Positions 1-8,212 of a DNA stretch of 64,000 bases are shown piece by piece. Position 1 is the first letter of the stretch. Every line of letters begins with the position of its first letter. The stretch is from Novosphingobium sp. G106. Its GTDB lineage: Bacteria; Pseudomonadota; Alphaproteobacteria; Sphingomonadales; Sphingomonadaceae. Both the position numbers and the translations under genes were made by a program. Under the pieces are notes generated by a model. It was not told where the DNA came from and did not search any database. It saw only the letters and a program-made list of their open reading frames with translations. The stretch is taken from NCBI RefSeq assembly GCF_019075875.1, contig NZ_JAHOOZ010000001.1, positions 5,212,001 to 5,276,000 on the forward strand, in the 5' to 3' direction.

Positions 1-563
1 TGCTCCTGTAACACTTCCGCCGCGCGGCCGGGCTTGGCGCCCGATTTGTAGCGGTAGACGCGCAGCATGTAGTGCAGATCGCCGCCCAGCATGTGCGCCA
101 GCCGCTCGTTGCCGCTGCCGCCGACGATGTGGAAGTGGAAGTCGAGGTTCTTGGCTTCCTGGTAGTAGCCCTTCTGCTCCTGGACGGCCTTCTGCTTCTC
201 GTGGTCGTCGAGCATCTTCTTCAGCGCGGCGATCTCGGCATCGGGCATGTTGACCGCGGCAAGGCTGCAGGCGAGGCATTCGAGAGCCTCGCGCACCTGC
301 AGTATCTCGTTGAGGTCCTTGAGGCTGAGCGCCGCGACGCGCACGCCGATGTTCGGCGTGCGCTCGAGCAGCTTGCGGCCTTCGAGCCGCCGGATGGCTT
401 CGCGCAAGGGCCCGCGGCTGACGCCCAGCGAGGTCGCCAGCGCCTGTTCGCTGAGGCGGCTGCCGGGCGCCAGCTGGCCCGAGATGATAGCCGCCTCGAT
501 CCGCTCGGCGACCACGTCGACGAGCGATTGAGCCTGCACCTTGTTGTCGAGAAGTCCCGCCAT
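1..563 (-). CDS. GntR-family transcriptional regulator, FadR/FCD subfamily (3' end cut by window edge)
   Basis: Reading from 563 towards 1 gives 187 residues with no stop, so the C-terminus lies outside the window. An N-terminal winged helix (about residues 10-75) carries the typical GntR core LGVSRGPLREAIRRLE. It is followed by an all-helical FCD-type ligand domain with the expected acidic and histidine residues (REALE; a DFHFHIV stretch that resembles the FCD metal-binding pattern). The ATG at 561-563 lies 19 bp after the stop of the TcuA-like gene on the same strand, so it is probably the last gene of the epimerase-prpF-tcuA operon and its likely regulator. FCD regulators usually sense small organic acids; the ligand here is unknown. 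The family call is firm. Confidence 0.9.
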   Translation of the reverse strand, partial: MAGLLDNKVQAQSLVDVVAERIEAAIISGQLAPGSRLSEQALATSLGVSRGPLREAIRRLEGRKLLERTPNIGVRVAALSLKDLNEILQVREALECLACSLAAVNMPDAEIAALKKMLDDHEKQKAVQEQKGYYQEAKNLDFHFHIVGGSGNERLAHMLGGDLHYMLRVYRYKSGAKPGRAAEVLQE

Positions 564-582
564 GCGGCTCCTTTAGACTGGG

Positions 583-2091
583 TCAGGCCGCCTTGGCCAG
601 AAGCCCCGCGTTCTTGCCGGCCAGACGGCCGAAGACGGAGCCGTTGAGCAGGCCGGTGCCGCCTGGATAGTTCTCGTAGAAGATGCCGCCGACGAGTTCG
701 CCCGCCGCATAGAGGCCGGGGATCGGCTTTTCGGTCAGGTCCAGCACCTGCGCGTCGGTGTTGATCTTGAGACCGCCGAACGTGAAGGTGATGCCGCAGG
801 TCACGACATAGCCGTGGAACGGGCCGGTATCGATCGGCAGCGCCCAGTTGGACTTGGGCACAGTCAGGCCCTTGGTGCCGACGCCGTCTAGGATCGAGGG
901 GTTGTAGGTCGTGCCGAAGGCGCCTTCCGGGCAGGCCGCATTGTAGGCGGCGATTTCGGCCTTCAGGCCTTCCACATCGATGTCGAGCTTCTCGGCCAGT
1001 TCCTCGATCGTGTCGGCCGTCGCCTTGGTCACCTCGCGGATGCGGTATTCGTCGCGGACGTTGTCATGCGTCTTGGCGTCGAAGATCTGCACCGCGGCGC
1101 GGCCGGGCTGCTTCATCACTTCCTTGCCGTACTTGGCATAGGTGTGGTTCCGGTAGTCGGCGCCCTCGTCGATGAAGCGCTTGCCCTCCATGTTGACGAC
1201 GATGCCGATGATGTAGCTGTGCTTCTGGAAGTTATCGAGGATTACGCGGTCGCCATAGGGCGGCGCCGAGATGTCCCACTGCACCGCGTGGCAGGACGAC
1301 CAGCCGCCGTGTGGCCGCGCGCCAATCCGCATCGCTGCCTGGATGCCGTCGCCGGTGTTGTGCTGGGTGCCACGCACGCGGCACGATTCCCACCCCGCGC
1401 CGAGGTAGCGCACGCGCATTTCGGGCGAGCTCTCGAACCCGCCGCAGGCCAGGACGGTCGCCTTGGCGTAGAAGTCCTCATAGCCGTCGGGACCGAAGGC
1501 GCGGACGCCGGTGACGCGGCCCTTCTGGTCCTGGATCAGCTCGCGCAGGCCGGTCTCGTACTTGATGGTGACGCCCATGCGGTCGCAGGCCTGGACGAGC
1601 ATGTCGACGAGGCCCCAGCCGCCGCCGACCGCCTCGATGTTCACACCGCCGTAGAAGTGGTGCTTGCCTTCGATCTTGAACGACTGGCGGCCGAACATGG
1701 GGATGAAGCGGATCTTGTGCTTGCGCATCCAGCGCATCGTCTCGCGCGATTCGCCGATAAGGATGCGGCCCAGGTCCTCGTCGGCCTGGTGGTCGGTGAC
1801 CTTCATCAAGGTCGCCATGAATTCGTCTTCGGACAGGCTGGGCAGGTTGCCGATGGAATCGTATTCGCCGGGAGTCATGTCATCGAGGATGTCGGTGCGC
1901 AGGTCCTCGACGCCGTCGTGGCAGAAGCGGAAGCCGCCGGCGGTGAAAGTGGAATTGCCGCCGCGGTCTTCGAGCGTCGCCTTCTCGAGCACCAGCACCT
2001 TGACGCCCTGCTCGGCGGCCGAAAGCGCGGCGCAGAGCGCGGCATTGCCGGCACCCACGATGATGACGTCCCAGCTCTCTTCAGCGGCCAT
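583..2091 (-). CDS. tcuA: FAD-dependent tricarballylate dehydrogenase TcuA-like / CobZ-like flavoprotein
   Basis: This 502-residue flavoprotein of the fumarate reductase/succinate dehydrogenase flavoprotein superfamily has an N-terminal dinucleotide-binding fold (VIIVGAGNAALCAALSAAE, about residues 9-27). The downstream segment LEDRGGNSTFTAGGFRF and the C-terminal FAD motif around GELVGGIFYENYPGGTGL are those of the TcuA group, which oxidises tricarballylate to cis-aconitate. It is slightly longer than the roughly 470-residue enteric TcuA. The electron-transfer partner TcuB is not in the window. It sits between a PrpF-type isomerase and a GntR/FCD regulator on the same strand, which suggests catabolism of a tricarboxylic or branched unsaturated dicarboxylic acid. 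The substrate is inferred and could differ; 3-ketosteroid-dehydrogenase-like relatives share the fold. Confidence 0.75.
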   Translation of the reverse strand: MAAEESWDVIIVGAGNAALCAALSAAEQGVKVLVLEKATLEDRGGNSTFTAGGFRFCHDGVEDLRTDILDDMTPGEYDSIGNLPSLSEDEFMATLMKVTDHQADEDLGRILIGESRETMRWMRKHKIRFIPMFGRQSFKIEGKHHFYGGVNIEAVGGGWGLVDMLVQACDRMGVTIKYETGLRELIQDQKGRVTGVRAFGPDGYEDFYAKATVLACGGFESSPEMRVRYLGAGWESCRVRGTQHNTGDGIQAAMRIGARPHGGWSSCHAVQWDISAPPYGDRVILDNFQKHSYIIGIVVNMEGKRFIDEGADYRNHTYAKYGKEVMKQPGRAAVQIFDAKTHDNVRDEYRIREVTKATADTIEELAEKLDIDVEGLKAEIAAYNAACPEGAFGTTYNPSILDGVGTKGLTVPKSNWALPIDTGPFHGYVVTCGITFTFGGLKINTDAQVLDLTEKPIPGLYAAGELVGGIFYENYPGGTGLLNGSVFGRLAGKNAGLLAKAA

Positions 2092-2127
2092 TCTCGTAAC
2101 TCCTTCGATAGGTTGATTGGGTGGCGC

Positions 2128-3258
2128 TCAGGGCGCGCGATAGATGACGTTGCCTTCGAACAGCCGGCGCGCGGTGCGGAAGACCGCGCCGTACTCGGCA
2201 TTCCCATCGACCACCGAGGCATCGACGGTGGTCGTGCCCGAGGCATGACCGACGCGGATTGGCCCTTCCTTCGCGGTGCAGAGGCGGTAGGGTAGTGTCC
2301 CGGGCACGCGTGCTGCGACCGCAAGGCAGATCGCGCCGGTGATGGGCACTGCACGGTGCGGCTGGCCCAGCGAGATCATGCGGATACCGATATCGGCCTC
2401 GGCCGCCGTCAGAATACGGCCCGTCAGCGTCGGCGCGTCCTGCGGGGGGCAGATCATCGCGACCTTGGGTATGCTGCCGAGCTTTCCGGCGGCATCGAGG
2501 TCCCCGGTCAATCCCATGCGCACCGAAGCTGCGCGGCGAATCGCTTCGATCGTCGCGAGGAAGCCGGCATCGCCTTCGAGCGCGTCGGGCAGTTCCGTCC
2601 CGGTCAGCCCGAGGTCCGCGGCCGCGACGAAGACCGCGGGATTGGCGGCATCGATGCAGCTTGCGGCGATCGGGCCGAGGCCCGGTATGTCGAGCGTGTC
2701 GAGCGGGGAGCCCGTCGGCAGCAGCTTGCCCGTCTTTGCGCCGCCTGGATCGAGGAATTCGAGCTTGATCGGCGCCGCCGCGCCGGCAACCCCATCGAGC
2801 ATGCAGTCGCCGTCGGCCGCCAGCGCGCCGTCTACAACCGGAAAGCGCGCGGCGATGATCTTGCCGGTGTTGGTGTTGTGGATGCGAACCACCGCCTCGC
2901 CGTCGGACGGAGTCGGGACGATGCCTTCCTCGACGGCGAACGGCCCGATCGCCGAGGACATGTTGCCGCAGTTGCCGCCGCAGTCGGCCTTGGCCTCACG
3001 GATCGAAATCTGCACGAAGGTATAGTCGACGTCGGCATCCGCCCGGCTCGAAGGCCCGACCACGCAGACCTTGGACAGCGACGACAGCCCGCCGCCCATG
3101 CCGTCGAGCTGGCGGCCATAGGGATCGGGCGACCCCATCGCGGCGAGAAAGATCGCATCCCACTCCGCACGGTTGGCGGGCAGGTCCGCGGCGCGGAACA
3201 CCAGTGCGTTCGAGGTGCCGCCGCGCATGAAGGTTGCCGGGATGCGGTGGAAGCGCAT
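2128..3258 (-). CDS. PrpF-family isomerase (4-oxalomesaconate tautomerase / methylaconitate isomerase-like)
   Basis: A 376-residue protein of the PrpF family (diaminopimelate-epimerase-like fold). The N-terminal signature PATFMRGGTSNALVF and the cysteine-bearing segment KADCGGNCGNMSSAIGPFA are typical. Members isomerise double bonds in aconitate-like acids: PrpF acts on 2-methylaconitate, and GalD/LigU on oxalomesaconate in gallate and protocatechuate breakdown. The ATG at 3258 shares bases with the TGA of the upstream epimerase (TGATG), which decides this start over an in-frame codon 24 bp earlier. The neighbouring TcuA-like enzyme, which would make or use an aconitate, fits a tricarboxylate-type pathway. 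The exact substrate cannot be read from sequence. Confidence 0.8.
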   Translation of the reverse strand: MRFHRIPATFMRGGTSNALVFRAADLPANRAEWDAIFLAAMGSPDPYGRQLDGMGGGLSSLSKVCVVGPSSRADADVDYTFVQISIREAKADCGGNCGNMSSAIGPFAVEEGIVPTPSDGEAVVRIHNTNTGKIIAARFPVVDGALAADGDCMLDGVAGAAAPIKLEFLDPGGAKTGKLLPTGSPLDTLDIPGLGPIAASCIDAANPAVFVAAADLGLTGTELPDALEGDAGFLATIEAIRRAASVRMGLTGDLDAAGKLGSIPKVAMICPPQDAPTLTGRILTAAEADIGIRMISLGQPHRAVPITGAICLAVAARVPGTLPYRLCTAKEGPIRVGHASGTTTVDASVVDGNAEYGAVFRTARRLFEGNVIYRAP

Positions 3259-4244
3259 CAGGCGGGCTGCTCCTTGCGCCATGCGATCAGGCGGCGGATG
3301 CCTTCCTCGACGCTGACCTGGGGTTCCCAGCCGAGGGCCGTCTTGATCTTTTCCCGGCTCAGTTTCAGCGACTGGCTGGAAGTAGCCTTCACTGCCCAGG
3401 CTTCGTCGGCATAGACGGGCTGGAGATCGCTACCGGTCACGTCGAGCACGATTTCGGCGATGCGCTTCACCGTTGTCTCGACGCCGGTGACGACGTTGAA
3501 CACTTCGCCGGTCACTTCCGAAGCCATGGCCATGACATTAGCCCGCGCGACGTCGGCGACGTGGATGTAGTCGTGCACCTCGCTGCCGTCGCCGGGCAGG
3601 ACGGGCGCTTCGCCGCGCATGATCTTGTCGTAGTTCTGGATGATGTAGAGTGCGTTGACCCCGCGGTAGTGCTGGCGCTCGCCGAACACGGTCGAATAGC
3701 GCAGCGCGACGCCGTGGACGCCGTGCTTCTGGCTATAGAGCTTGCACAGCGCCTCGCCGATCAGCTTGGTGCACGAATAGAGCATCGAGCCGGGCTGGTA
3801 GGAGGCGAGGTTGGCGGGAAAACTCTCGTCGATCACCGCATCGCCCTCGGGCTCGCCGTAAGCGGCGATCGAGGAGGAGAAGACCACCTTCTTGACCCCG
3901 GCATAGCGGCAGGCCTCGAACACGTTGACCTGGCCCTCGACGTTTACCGCGAGGCCCAGCGGCGGGTTCTGCGTCAGCGGCAGCGTCAGGAACCCAGCGA
4001 TCGCGAAGACGCCGTCGGCGCCTTTGAACGCATCGTAGAGCTCGTTGATCCGCAGGATGTCGCCCTTGAGCAGCTTTACGCGATCGTCGCCGGCGAGGTG
4101 GGCGACCGTCTCGGGCGTGCCGAGCGAGAAGTTGTCGAGCAGCACGACCTCGCGTGCGCCTTCGGCGAGCAGCCTGTCGGCGACGTGGGAACCTATGAGG
4201 CTTGCGCCCCCCGTTACGACAAATCGACCACCCGAAATCTGCAT
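3258..4244 (-). CDS. NAD-dependent epimerase/dehydratase (extended SDR)
   Basis: A 328-residue extended short-chain dehydrogenase. The nucleotide-binding motif TGGASLIGSH opens the protein; the acidic residue after beta-strand 2 (LLDNFS) fits NAD, and the catalytic pair is in YSCTKLIGEA (Tyr-x3-Lys). The C-terminal third resembles sugar-nucleotide epimerases (FNVVTGVETTVKRIAEI). The ATG at 4242-4244 has GAGGA seven bases before it and was chosen over the upstream in-frame start. It is the first gene of the minus-strand operon with the PrpF- and TcuA-like genes. In such catabolic settings these SDRs often act on non-sugar substrates, so the reaction is left open. Confidence 0.8.
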   Translation of the reverse strand: MQISGGRFVVTGGASLIGSHVADRLLAEGAREVVLLDNFSLGTPETVAHLAGDDRVKLLKGDILRINELYDAFKGADGVFAIAGFLTLPLTQNPPLGLAVNVEGQVNVFEACRYAGVKKVVFSSSIAAYGEPEGDAVIDESFPANLASYQPGSMLYSCTKLIGEALCKLYSQKHGVHGVALRYSTVFGERQHYRGVNALYIIQNYDKIMRGEAPVLPGDGSEVHDYIHVADVARANVMAMASEVTGEVFNVVTGVETTVKRIAEIVLDVTGSDLQPVYADEAWAVKATSSQSLKLSREKIKTALGWEPQVSVEEGIRRLIAWRKEQPA

Positions 4245-4287
4245 TGCGGCATCCTCACAAGTGAGGGCGCTTTGAACTCGGCTGCGC

Positions 4288-4303
4288 AAACTGTCAACAG
4301 TTT
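4288..4303. promoter_or_regulatory. Palindromic operator candidate between the epimerase operon and the SnoaL-like gene
   Basis: AAACTGT-CA-ACAGTTT is a perfect 7+7 inverted repeat with a 2-bp spacer in the intergenic region separating two divergent transcription units. Its core, TGT-N2-ACA, resembles the GT-Nx-AC operators of FadR-type GntR regulators, and such a regulator (1-563) is encoded at the end of the divergent operon. The IclR protein at 4911 is the other candidate ligand. Confidence 0.45.
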
Positions 4304-4400
4304 ACTATTGGAGGCGCGAGGCTTGCCGATCTCCTCTCGCCAGCCTCGCCTGGCGTGGTTATGGTACCGGCAAGATCAATTCCCTCAGGGAGAGGAAAGC

Positions 4401-4907
4401 ATGCGCAAGTTTACTGCCGACCAGATGCTCACGGCCTTCGAGCTCGAACAGATGCTCTACGATTTCGCGCACGAGATCGATCACAATGGCGCGCAGGACG
4501 TCGGCCGGTTCTACACCGAGGACGGCGCCTTTCGCACGGGCGGCGTCAACATTCAGGGCCGCCCGGCGCTGCAGGGCTTCTACGACAACCGCAATGCTGC
4601 GGTGAAGCAGCACCAGAAGGACGGCGAGCGCACCGGCCGGCACGTCTTCACCAACGTCCGCGTGGTCTTCGACCCGGCCGACGCGAACAAGGCGTCACTG
4701 ACCTTCACCAACATCAACTATGCGGGCGAAGGGCCGGCTCCGGTCAATGTCGGACAGATGAGCCCTTCGGCGATCGCCGACGGCCTGTTCGAATGCGCGC
4801 GCCAGGCAGACGGTCACTGGCTGTTCACGCTGTTCGCGCCCAAGCAGGCGCTGATCGGCGAGGATGATTTCATGAAGCTGATGCTGGCGCTGAACGCGCC
4901 GAAATAG
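4401..4907 (+). CDS. SnoaL-like / nuclear transport factor 2 family protein
   Basis: A 168-residue NTF2-fold protein. The N-terminal helix region (FELEQMLYDFAHEIDHNGAQ) leads to the characteristic FYTEDGAFRTGG segment and then beta strands ending in a hydrophobic C-terminus. AGAGGAAAGC directly precedes the ATG at 4401. Family members include ring-hydroxylating dioxygenase small subunits, steroid isomerase-like enzymes and dehydratases. A Tyr and an internal Asp/His pair are visible (YDFAHEIDH), but no specific reaction can be assigned. It is transcribed divergently from the epimerase operon and convergently with the IclR gene, so it probably belongs to the same catabolic island. A second SnoaL-like gene sits in the island near 60 kb. 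Confidence 0.75.
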   Translation: MRKFTADQMLTAFELEQMLYDFAHEIDHNGAQDVGRFYTEDGAFRTGGVNIQGRPALQGFYDNRNAAVKQHQKDGERTGRHVFTNVRVVFDPADANKASLTFTNINYAGEGPAPVNVGQMSPSAIADGLFECARQADGHWLFTLFAPKQALIGEDDFMKLMLALNAPK

Positions 4908-4910
4908 GGG

Positions 4911-5702
4911 TCAGCCCTTAGCCCGGTACCCCAGGCTGCGCGAGATCGTCCCAGCTTCGTCCTTTACCAGACGCTTGAGCTCGGCCAGGCGGTCGGCGAG
5001 CCGCAGGCTGGGGGCGGCGACGATCAGCACGCCGATTACGGTGCCCGCCGCATCGCGGATCGGGGAGGCTGTGCCGGTGACGCCTTCGGAAGCCTGGTCG
5101 ATCGTCTGGGCTACGCCGGCCTCTCGCGCTGTTGTGATCGCTTCGCCCAGCGCGCGTTTGGCTGTCAGGGTTTCCGAGGTGAACGCCTCGGGCTTCAACC
5201 GTTCTAGATAGCGGCGCAGGTCCTCATCGGTGCCGGCGGCGAGCAGCGCGCGGCCGCCCGCGGTCGAATAGAGCGGCCGGCGGTCGCCTACGGGCACGAT
5301 GAAGCGCACGGTCTTCTGGCTCTCGATGACGTCGACATAGGTCAGCGTCTCGCCGTCCTCGTCGCGCACGCCGAACAGCACGGTCTCGCCGCAGCGGTCG
5401 GCAAGGCGGCGCATGCCGTCGCGCACGAGATCGGAGCTCTGCAGCCGGCGACGGGCTTCGAGCAGTGCGCTGCTGAGGCCGAAGGCGCCCGGGCCCAACT
5501 GCCAGGCGCCATCGGCGGGGGTGACGAAACCTTCCTCTGCGAGCCCGCGCAGCAACGCGGCGAGGCTGCTTTTGGGCGCGTCGAGCGCGCGGGCGAGATC
5601 GGCAAGGCTCATCGGCCCCGGGCTGGCGCCGAGCGCTTCGAGGATGCGGATCACCCGCGTCACCGACTGCGGCGACTGGGTTCCACGTTCATCCGTCGGC
5701 AT
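4911..5702 (-). CDS. IclR-family transcriptional regulator
   Basis: A 263-residue regulator. An N-terminal winged helix-turn-helix (about residues 14-75; SLADLARALDAPKSSLAALL) precedes a GAF-like IclR effector domain. The effector domain contains the typical stretches STAGGRALLA and the C-terminal GVTGTASPIRDAAG. IclR proteins sense aromatic acids, acetyl/glyoxylate-type metabolites and similar compounds, and usually control adjacent genes. It follows the LLM monooxygenase on the same strand with 41 bp between, so the two may be co-transcribed. The start ATG at 5702 gives the canonical family length. Confidence 0.88.
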   Translation of the reverse strand: MPTDERGTQSPQSVTRVIRILEALGASPGPMSLADLARALDAPKSSLAALLRGLAEEGFVTPADGAWQLGPGAFGLSSALLEARRRLQSSDLVRDGMRRLADRCGETVLFGVRDEDGETLTYVDVIESQKTVRFIVPVGDRRPLYSTAGGRALLAAGTDEDLRRYLERLKPEAFTSETLTAKRALGEAITTAREAGVAQTIDQASEGVTGTASPIRDAAGTVIGVLIVAAPSLRLADRLAELKRLVKDEAGTISRSLGYRAKG

Positions 5703-5743
5703 CGATAGTCCCCGGCATCTGCACCGGGGATTGCCTACAGGCC

Positions 5744-6745
5744 CTAGGCGAAGGCGGGAAGCACGTCCTGCGCGATATGCCCGGCGTAGTGCAGGAACCG
5801 CTCGGTGGGCAGGCCGGGCGGCATGCCGAGCAGGTAGTGTTCCAGCGGCATCTTTTCCTGCAGGCCCTTGAGGTAGGTGATGGCTTCGTCGGGCGTCATG
5901 ATCTTCAACTCGCCGCTGGCCTTGTATTCCTTGAGCGTCTTGGGCTTCATCCCGCCCATGCCCAGCGCCTGGTCCTCGGCGAAGAACTCGGCATAGGTGT
6001 TGTTGACGTGGAGGAAGTAGGGCGCGAGCTCGTCGAGCGCCGCGGCGGGGTCGCGTGCGATGAAGCTGGTGAGGCCGGGAATGCGGATGCCGACCGTCGT
6101 TGGATCGCGGCCGCGCTCGGCCAGCTTGGCGGAATAGAGGTCCCAGATCTCGGGATTGCCGACATAGCCATCGCCGAAGCGCGCGACGCGGTCGATCGCC
6201 TTGTCGGAGAAGCCGCCGATGTAGAGCGGCACGCGGCCGCGCGGGGCCGGCGGGCTGAGCCGCGCGCCCTTGATAGAGAAGTGCTTGCCCTCGAAATCCA
6301 CCGTTTCGCCGGCCCAGAGGCGGGTGACGATCTGGAGGAACTCGTCGAAGCGCGCGCCGCGGCGGGTGAAGTCGACGCCGAAGGCCGCGGTCTCGCGCTT
6401 GCGGTAGCCGATGGCGAGGCCGAGATCGAGCCGCCCGCCCGAGAGGATGTCGATCATCGCCGCGTCCTGGGCGAAGCGCACCGGCTCGTAGAGCGGGGCG
6501 AGCGCGACGCCAGTGCCGAGGCGCATCGTCTTGGTCCGCGCCGCGATTGCCGCAAGCAAGGTCAGCGGCGAAGGGAGGTAGCCGTCCTCGGCCAGGTGAT
6601 GCTCGGGCACATAGGCAGCGCCGAAGCCGAGCCGCTCGGTCTCGGCGATCACGTCCAGCGTTTCGGCGTAGAACGCCTCCCAGGGCTTGCGCCACTGCGG
6701 CGGGTTACGGAAGTCATAGAGGAAGCCGAAGGTCAGTTTGGACAT
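5744..6745 (-). CDS. LLM-class (luciferase-like) flavin-dependent oxidoreductase
   Basis: A 333-residue TIM-barrel protein of the bacterial luciferase-like monooxygenase family. Landmarks are the N-terminal AETERLGFGAAYVPEHHLAE, the central RTKTMRLGTGVALAPLYEP and GRLDLGLAIGYRKRE, which form the F420/FMN-binding barrel. Such enzymes use reduced flavin (or F420) and oxygen to oxygenate diverse organic substrates. A flavin reductase partner is not seen nearby. The gene lies just upstream of the IclR regulator on the same strand. The substrate is unknown. Confidence 0.85.
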   Translation of the reverse strand: MSKLTFGFLYDFRNPPQWRKPWEAFYAETLDVIAETERLGFGAAYVPEHHLAEDGYLPSPLTLLAAIAARTKTMRLGTGVALAPLYEPVRFAQDAAMIDILSGGRLDLGLAIGYRKRETAAFGVDFTRRGARFDEFLQIVTRLWAGETVDFEGKHFSIKGARLSPPAPRGRVPLYIGGFSDKAIDRVARFGDGYVGNPEIWDLYSAKLAERGRDPTTVGIRIPGLTSFIARDPAAALDELAPYFLHVNNTYAEFFAEDQALGMGGMKPKTLKEYKASGELKIMTPDEAITYLKGLQEKMPLEHYLLGMPPGLPTERFLHYAGHIAQDVLPAFA

Positions 6746-6820
6746 GCACGCTCTCCCGCCCTGCTGAACAGGTGTTCGGCCGAGCGCTAGTGGAAACCCC
6801 GCCCGCTTGTCCAGCCTGGC

Positions 6821-7507
6821 TTAGGACACGTCCATCGAATAGCCGGCCGCGCGCACGGTGCGGATCGGATCGCTCTCATTGTCGCGGTTGATCGCCTTGC
6901 GCAGGCGGCGGATGTGGACGTCGACCGTGCGTTCGTCGATGTCCGAATCCATGCCCCAGACGCCGTCGAGGATCTGCTGGCGCGAGAGCACGCGGTTCGG
7001 GCGCTCCATGAAATAGCGCAGCAGCTTGAACTCGGTCGGGCCGAGGTGCAGCGCTTCGCCGCCGCGGCGGACGCGGTGCGAGGCGAAGTCGAGTTCGAGG
7101 TCGCCGAAGGCCAGCACGTCTCCGGCCAGCGAAGGTCGGCTGCGGCGAATCAACGCCTCGACGCGGGCCATCAGCTCGCGCGGAGAGAACGGCTTGGTAA
7201 CATAGTCGTCGGCGCCGGTCTTGAGCCCGCGGATGCGATCTTCCTCTTCGCCGCGCGCGGTCAGCATCAGGATCGGCACGCGCGCGGTGGACTTGTCCTT
7301 GCGCAGCTGGCGGCAGACCTCGATGCCCGGAACCTGCTCGACCATCCAGTCGAGGATGATCGCATCGGGCGCCTGCTCGCGCACCATCAGCAGGGCTTCC
7401 TCGCCGTCGCCGGTGCTGCGCACGTCATAGCCTTCTGCGCCAAGGTTCCAAGTCAGCAGCTCGCAGAGCGCCAGATCGTCCTCGACTACCAGTATCGACG
7501 GTTTCAT
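6821..7507 (-). CDS. phoB: Phosphate regulon response regulator PhoB
   Basis: A 228-residue OmpR/PhoB-type response regulator. The receiver domain (residues 1-120) has the acidic pocket ED near residue 9, the phosphoacceptor Asp in IILDWM, and Lys in YVTKPFSPRE. The C-terminal winged helix (about 130-228) ends in the DNA-recognition segment DERTVDVHIRRLRKAI. It is the last gene of the pst-phoU-phoB block, 12 bp after phoU. PhoB activated by PhoR binds PHO boxes such as the one in front of pstS (12370-12397). Confidence 0.96.
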   Translation of the reverse strand: MKPSILVVEDDLALCELLTWNLGAEGYDVRSTGDGEEALLMVREQAPDAIILDWMVEQVPGIEVCRQLRKDKSTARVPILMLTARGEEEDRIRGLKTGADDYVTKPFSPRELMARVEALIRRSRPSLAGDVLAFGDLELDFASHRVRRGGEALHLGPTEFKLLRYFMERPNRVLSRQQILDGVWGMDSDIDERTVDVHIRRLRKAINRDNESDPIRTVRAAGYSMDVS

Positions 7508-7519
7508 CAGAGTACCCTG

Positions 7520-8200
7520 TCAGTAGGGCGGGGGGCCTTCTTTTTCCGAATAGTACTGGCCCGTCGCCGCGAAGAAGACCATCTCGGCGACATTGGTGGC
7601 GTGGTCGCCGATCCGCTCGAGATTGCGTGCCACGAACAGCAATTGCGCCGCGCTGGAGATCGTCGCCGGATTCTCCATCATGTGCGTGACGAGGTTGCGG
7701 AACAGGCTGTTGTAGAAGTTGTCGAGCTTCTCGTCGCGGTTGATGACCTCGATTGCGAGAAGGGAGTCGCGCGCGCCGTAGGCGTTGAGCACGTCGCGGA
7801 CCATGCCCTGGGCGATCTCGGCCATGGCCGGGACCAGGGTCAGCGGACCGATCTTGGCACGGCCTTCCATGTGGCCGACGCGCTTGGCGATGTTCTTGGC
7901 ATAGTCGCCGATGCGCTCGATCACGCCGGAGATCTTGAGCGCGGCGATGACGTCGCGCAGGTCGTCGGCCATCGGCGCGCGCAGTGCGATGATCTGGACC
8001 GCGAGACGGTCTACCTCGGCTTCGAGCGCATCGAGCCGCGCGTCGGCGGCAACGACCTGCTTGGCCTTCTCCTCGTCGTGCCGTGCGAGCGCGTCGACCG
8101 CGTCGCGGATCGCGACTTCGGCGAGGCCGCCCATTTCGGCGATGAGACCGCGCAACTGGCTGATCTCGCTGTCGAATGCCTTGACTGTATGATCGACCAT
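7520..8200 (-). CDS. phoU: Phosphate signalling protein PhoU
   Basis: A 226-residue all-helical protein made of two PhoU repeats. The conserved metal-binding helices are visible in DAVDALARHDEEKAKQVVAADARLDALE and RIGDYAKNIAKR in the first half, and RIGDHATNVAEMVFF in the second. PhoU links the Pst transporter to PhoR and keeps the Pho regulon off when phosphate is plentiful. The gene lies 12 bp downstream of pstB and 12 bp upstream of phoB, the usual alphaproteobacterial order. Confidence 0.96.
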   Translation of the reverse strand: MVDHTVKAFDSEISQLRGLIAEMGGLAEVAIRDAVDALARHDEEKAKQVVAADARLDALEAEVDRLAVQIIALRAPMADDLRDVIAALKISGVIERIGDYAKNIAKRVGHMEGRAKIGPLTLVPAMAEIAQGMVRDVLNAYGARDSLLAIEVINRDEKLDNFYNSLFRNLVTHMMENPATISSAAQLLFVARNLERIGDHATNVAEMVFFAATGQYYSEKEGPPPY

Positions 8201-8212
8201 GTCTGGTCTCCG

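Noticed and set aside
3234..4400. Long plus-strand frame leading into the SnoaL-like gene
   Set aside because: It is antisense to the epimerase gene and has no domain pattern; the real start with its ribosome site is at 4401.
5703..6695. Minus-strand frame extending the IclR gene upstream over the LLM gene
   Set aside because: Arg- and Pro-rich translation without any family pattern; the LLM gene in another frame accounts for this DNA.
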